A DNA stretch of 64,000 bases, taken from positions 2,480,001 through 2,544,000 of the forward strand of contig NC_059479.1 of assembly GCF_018139145.2 (NCBI RefSeq). The letters run 5' to 3'. Below the pieces are notes generated by a model. It saw nothing but the letters and a program-made list of their open reading frames with translations, ran no database searches and had not been told where the DNA came from. Numbering within the stretch: the stretch's first letter is position 1; every line of letters starts with the position of its first letter. The position numbers and the translations under genes are program-made. The DNA is from Gymnogyps californianus (taxonomy: Eukaryota > Chordata > Aves > Accipitriformes > Cathartidae). Shown here piece after piece: positions 62,814 to 64,000 of this stretch.

Positions 62814-64000
62814 GTAAGTGATGCGTCCATCGACACATGGCCAGAGCTTTCCAATATGCTTTGCAAATGTGGTGTGCCTCCAGGGACTCCACAGCCCTGC
62901 AATTTTACCCGAATCTTCTGCGGGTCAGTCCCTTTCCAGGTTTGAAGTCCTATGCAGCTTCCTAACCATGGGTTATTATTTGCGTTGGAACTCAATCAGT
63001 GTTGCATTAGGTGGTGCATAAACATGACAGAAAAAGATAATCACTTGCCCAAAAGTTTATACTCTAACCTAACTCCAACTTTTCTGCTTCTCTGGAAAGA
63101 GTGAAAGACAGAAAATGAGACTTGGTTGCTTTCAGAGTTAGGATCTTCCACGTGTTCACCAGTCACATCACCACCATCAGTTTGGATATTTTTGCAAAAA
63201 AATTTAGAAAGGGGAGGGTAAGGTTAGCACTATAGTGGAGGGAACCACTGAAGTGTCCCTTCCCTGGAAGTGTTCAAGGCCAGGCTGGATGGGGCTTTGA
63301 GCAACCTGGTCTAGTGGAAGGTGTCCCTGCCCATGGCAGGGGGGTTGGAACTAGATGATCTCTAAGGTCACTTCCAACCCAAACCATTTTATGATTCTGT
63401 GATTCTAAGTCCATAACGCAAAGGTGGAATTTAGTTCACCTTGCTCTCACCATCCAAATGTTGGCCTTTCTAGTTGTAGAGGACTTCTTCAGAGAGTGGG
63501 TCAACTCCATGAGAAAGCAGGGTATTCTGCACACCTAGCTGAGGCTTTGCATTTGTGTCTATGTCCAACATAAAATTATGTTTCTGAGTCTAGCTGTTTA
63601 TGCCCAGTCACATTTCTGTGGGTATGGCTCCTTCAGGAATTTTTTTGTCTTCTTTTTGGGTAGCTAGAAATAAAGACATTAGGTCTGAGGACATTTATAA
63701 AAACTGTTTGGCATCCTCACAATTAGGTTGTATTACAGGGCTTTGTCTGAGGCTAACAGAACAGTTCAAGAGGCTGAAGAGTCTTTTCCTATCATGAACA
63801 GAGAATACTTTCTTCTTTTGTTAGTGTGTGAATAGTAAATCATCTCTGGAGATGTGTTTATTAAGGAATGTGAGCTGACAATGGCCATGTACCAATTAAG
63901 TTGAGAAGGTAACAATGCAGATAGTTGGAAATCAGGGACGCAGAAGCCAGAAGCAGCTTCCTTCCTCAAACTGATTTCTCTTTCCGGATAGTTGGGACAC
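62814..64000 (+). other. Exchanger intron 6 (5' part)
   Basis: Intron after the GEQIHIR exon, open to the right edge. It contains one CR1 tail at 63254-63406. No further exchanger exon is seen. Confidence 0.75.
63254..63406 (+). mobile_element. CR1 LINE 3' tail, forward
   Basis: CCCTGGAAGTGTTCAAGGCC, GGTGTCCCTGCCCATGGCAG and a terminal ATTCTGTGATTCT match the copy at 36746-37170 closely, so both belong to the same CR1 subfamily. Only the last 150 bases are present. Confidence 0.93.

Overview
The window is nuclear DNA of a bird. It carries several CR1-type LINE 3' ends, including the terminal ATTCTATG-type repeat. Genes are split by long introns with standard GT-AG sites, and promoters lie in CpG islands. 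The gene set matches the vertebrate SH3BGRL neighbourhood (human Xq21, avian chromosome 4). Genome, species and chromosome are inferred; nothing in the window names the species.

All three genes I can support lie on the + strand. (1) Positions 1 to about 21.2 kb hold the 3' three quarters of SH3BGRL, a small thioredoxin-fold adaptor. Three coding exons (10605-10790, 14023-14103, 18315-18347) and a long 3'UTR are present; exon 1 lies off the left edge. (2) A strong CpG-island promoter at about 24.03-25.09 kb probably drives a gene whose whole protein is in one exon at 29381-30304. Its 307-residue product is a TASL (CXorf21) family adaptor. It keeps the N-terminal MLAEGIL segment expected to bind SLC15A4 and a C-terminal pLxIS motif (NLQIS, S292) for IRF5. 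Its place beside SH3BGRL suggests the TASL2 paralogue. (3) From 45.7 kb to the right edge is an SLC9A-family plasma-membrane Na+/H+ exchanger. Six coding exons (45711-45987, 47483-47946, 48318-48568, 53418-53635, 57551-57747, 62724-62813) join in frame into 499 residues covering the whole transport domain. The regulatory tail is beyond the window. It resembles NHE1 in some parts and NHE2 in others, and I think it is the non-mammalian beta-NHE-like paralogue.

The rest is intron and intergenic DNA: CR1 fragments (an inverted pair at 36.1-37.2 kb, others at 38.6, 54.3 and 63.3 kb), short tandem duplications, homopolymer and simple repeats, and GC-rich patches without a recognisable gene. The CpG island also carries a CCAAT box, an RFX-type X-box and a splice donor on the minus strand, which suggests a divergent transcript running back toward SH3BGRL.

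The three genes do not form a pathway. Their grouping matters mainly as synteny: mammals keep SH3BGRL, rodents appear to keep the TASL2-type gene, and no exchanger gene is known at this place in mammals. I found no bacterial, viral or CRISPR-like system.
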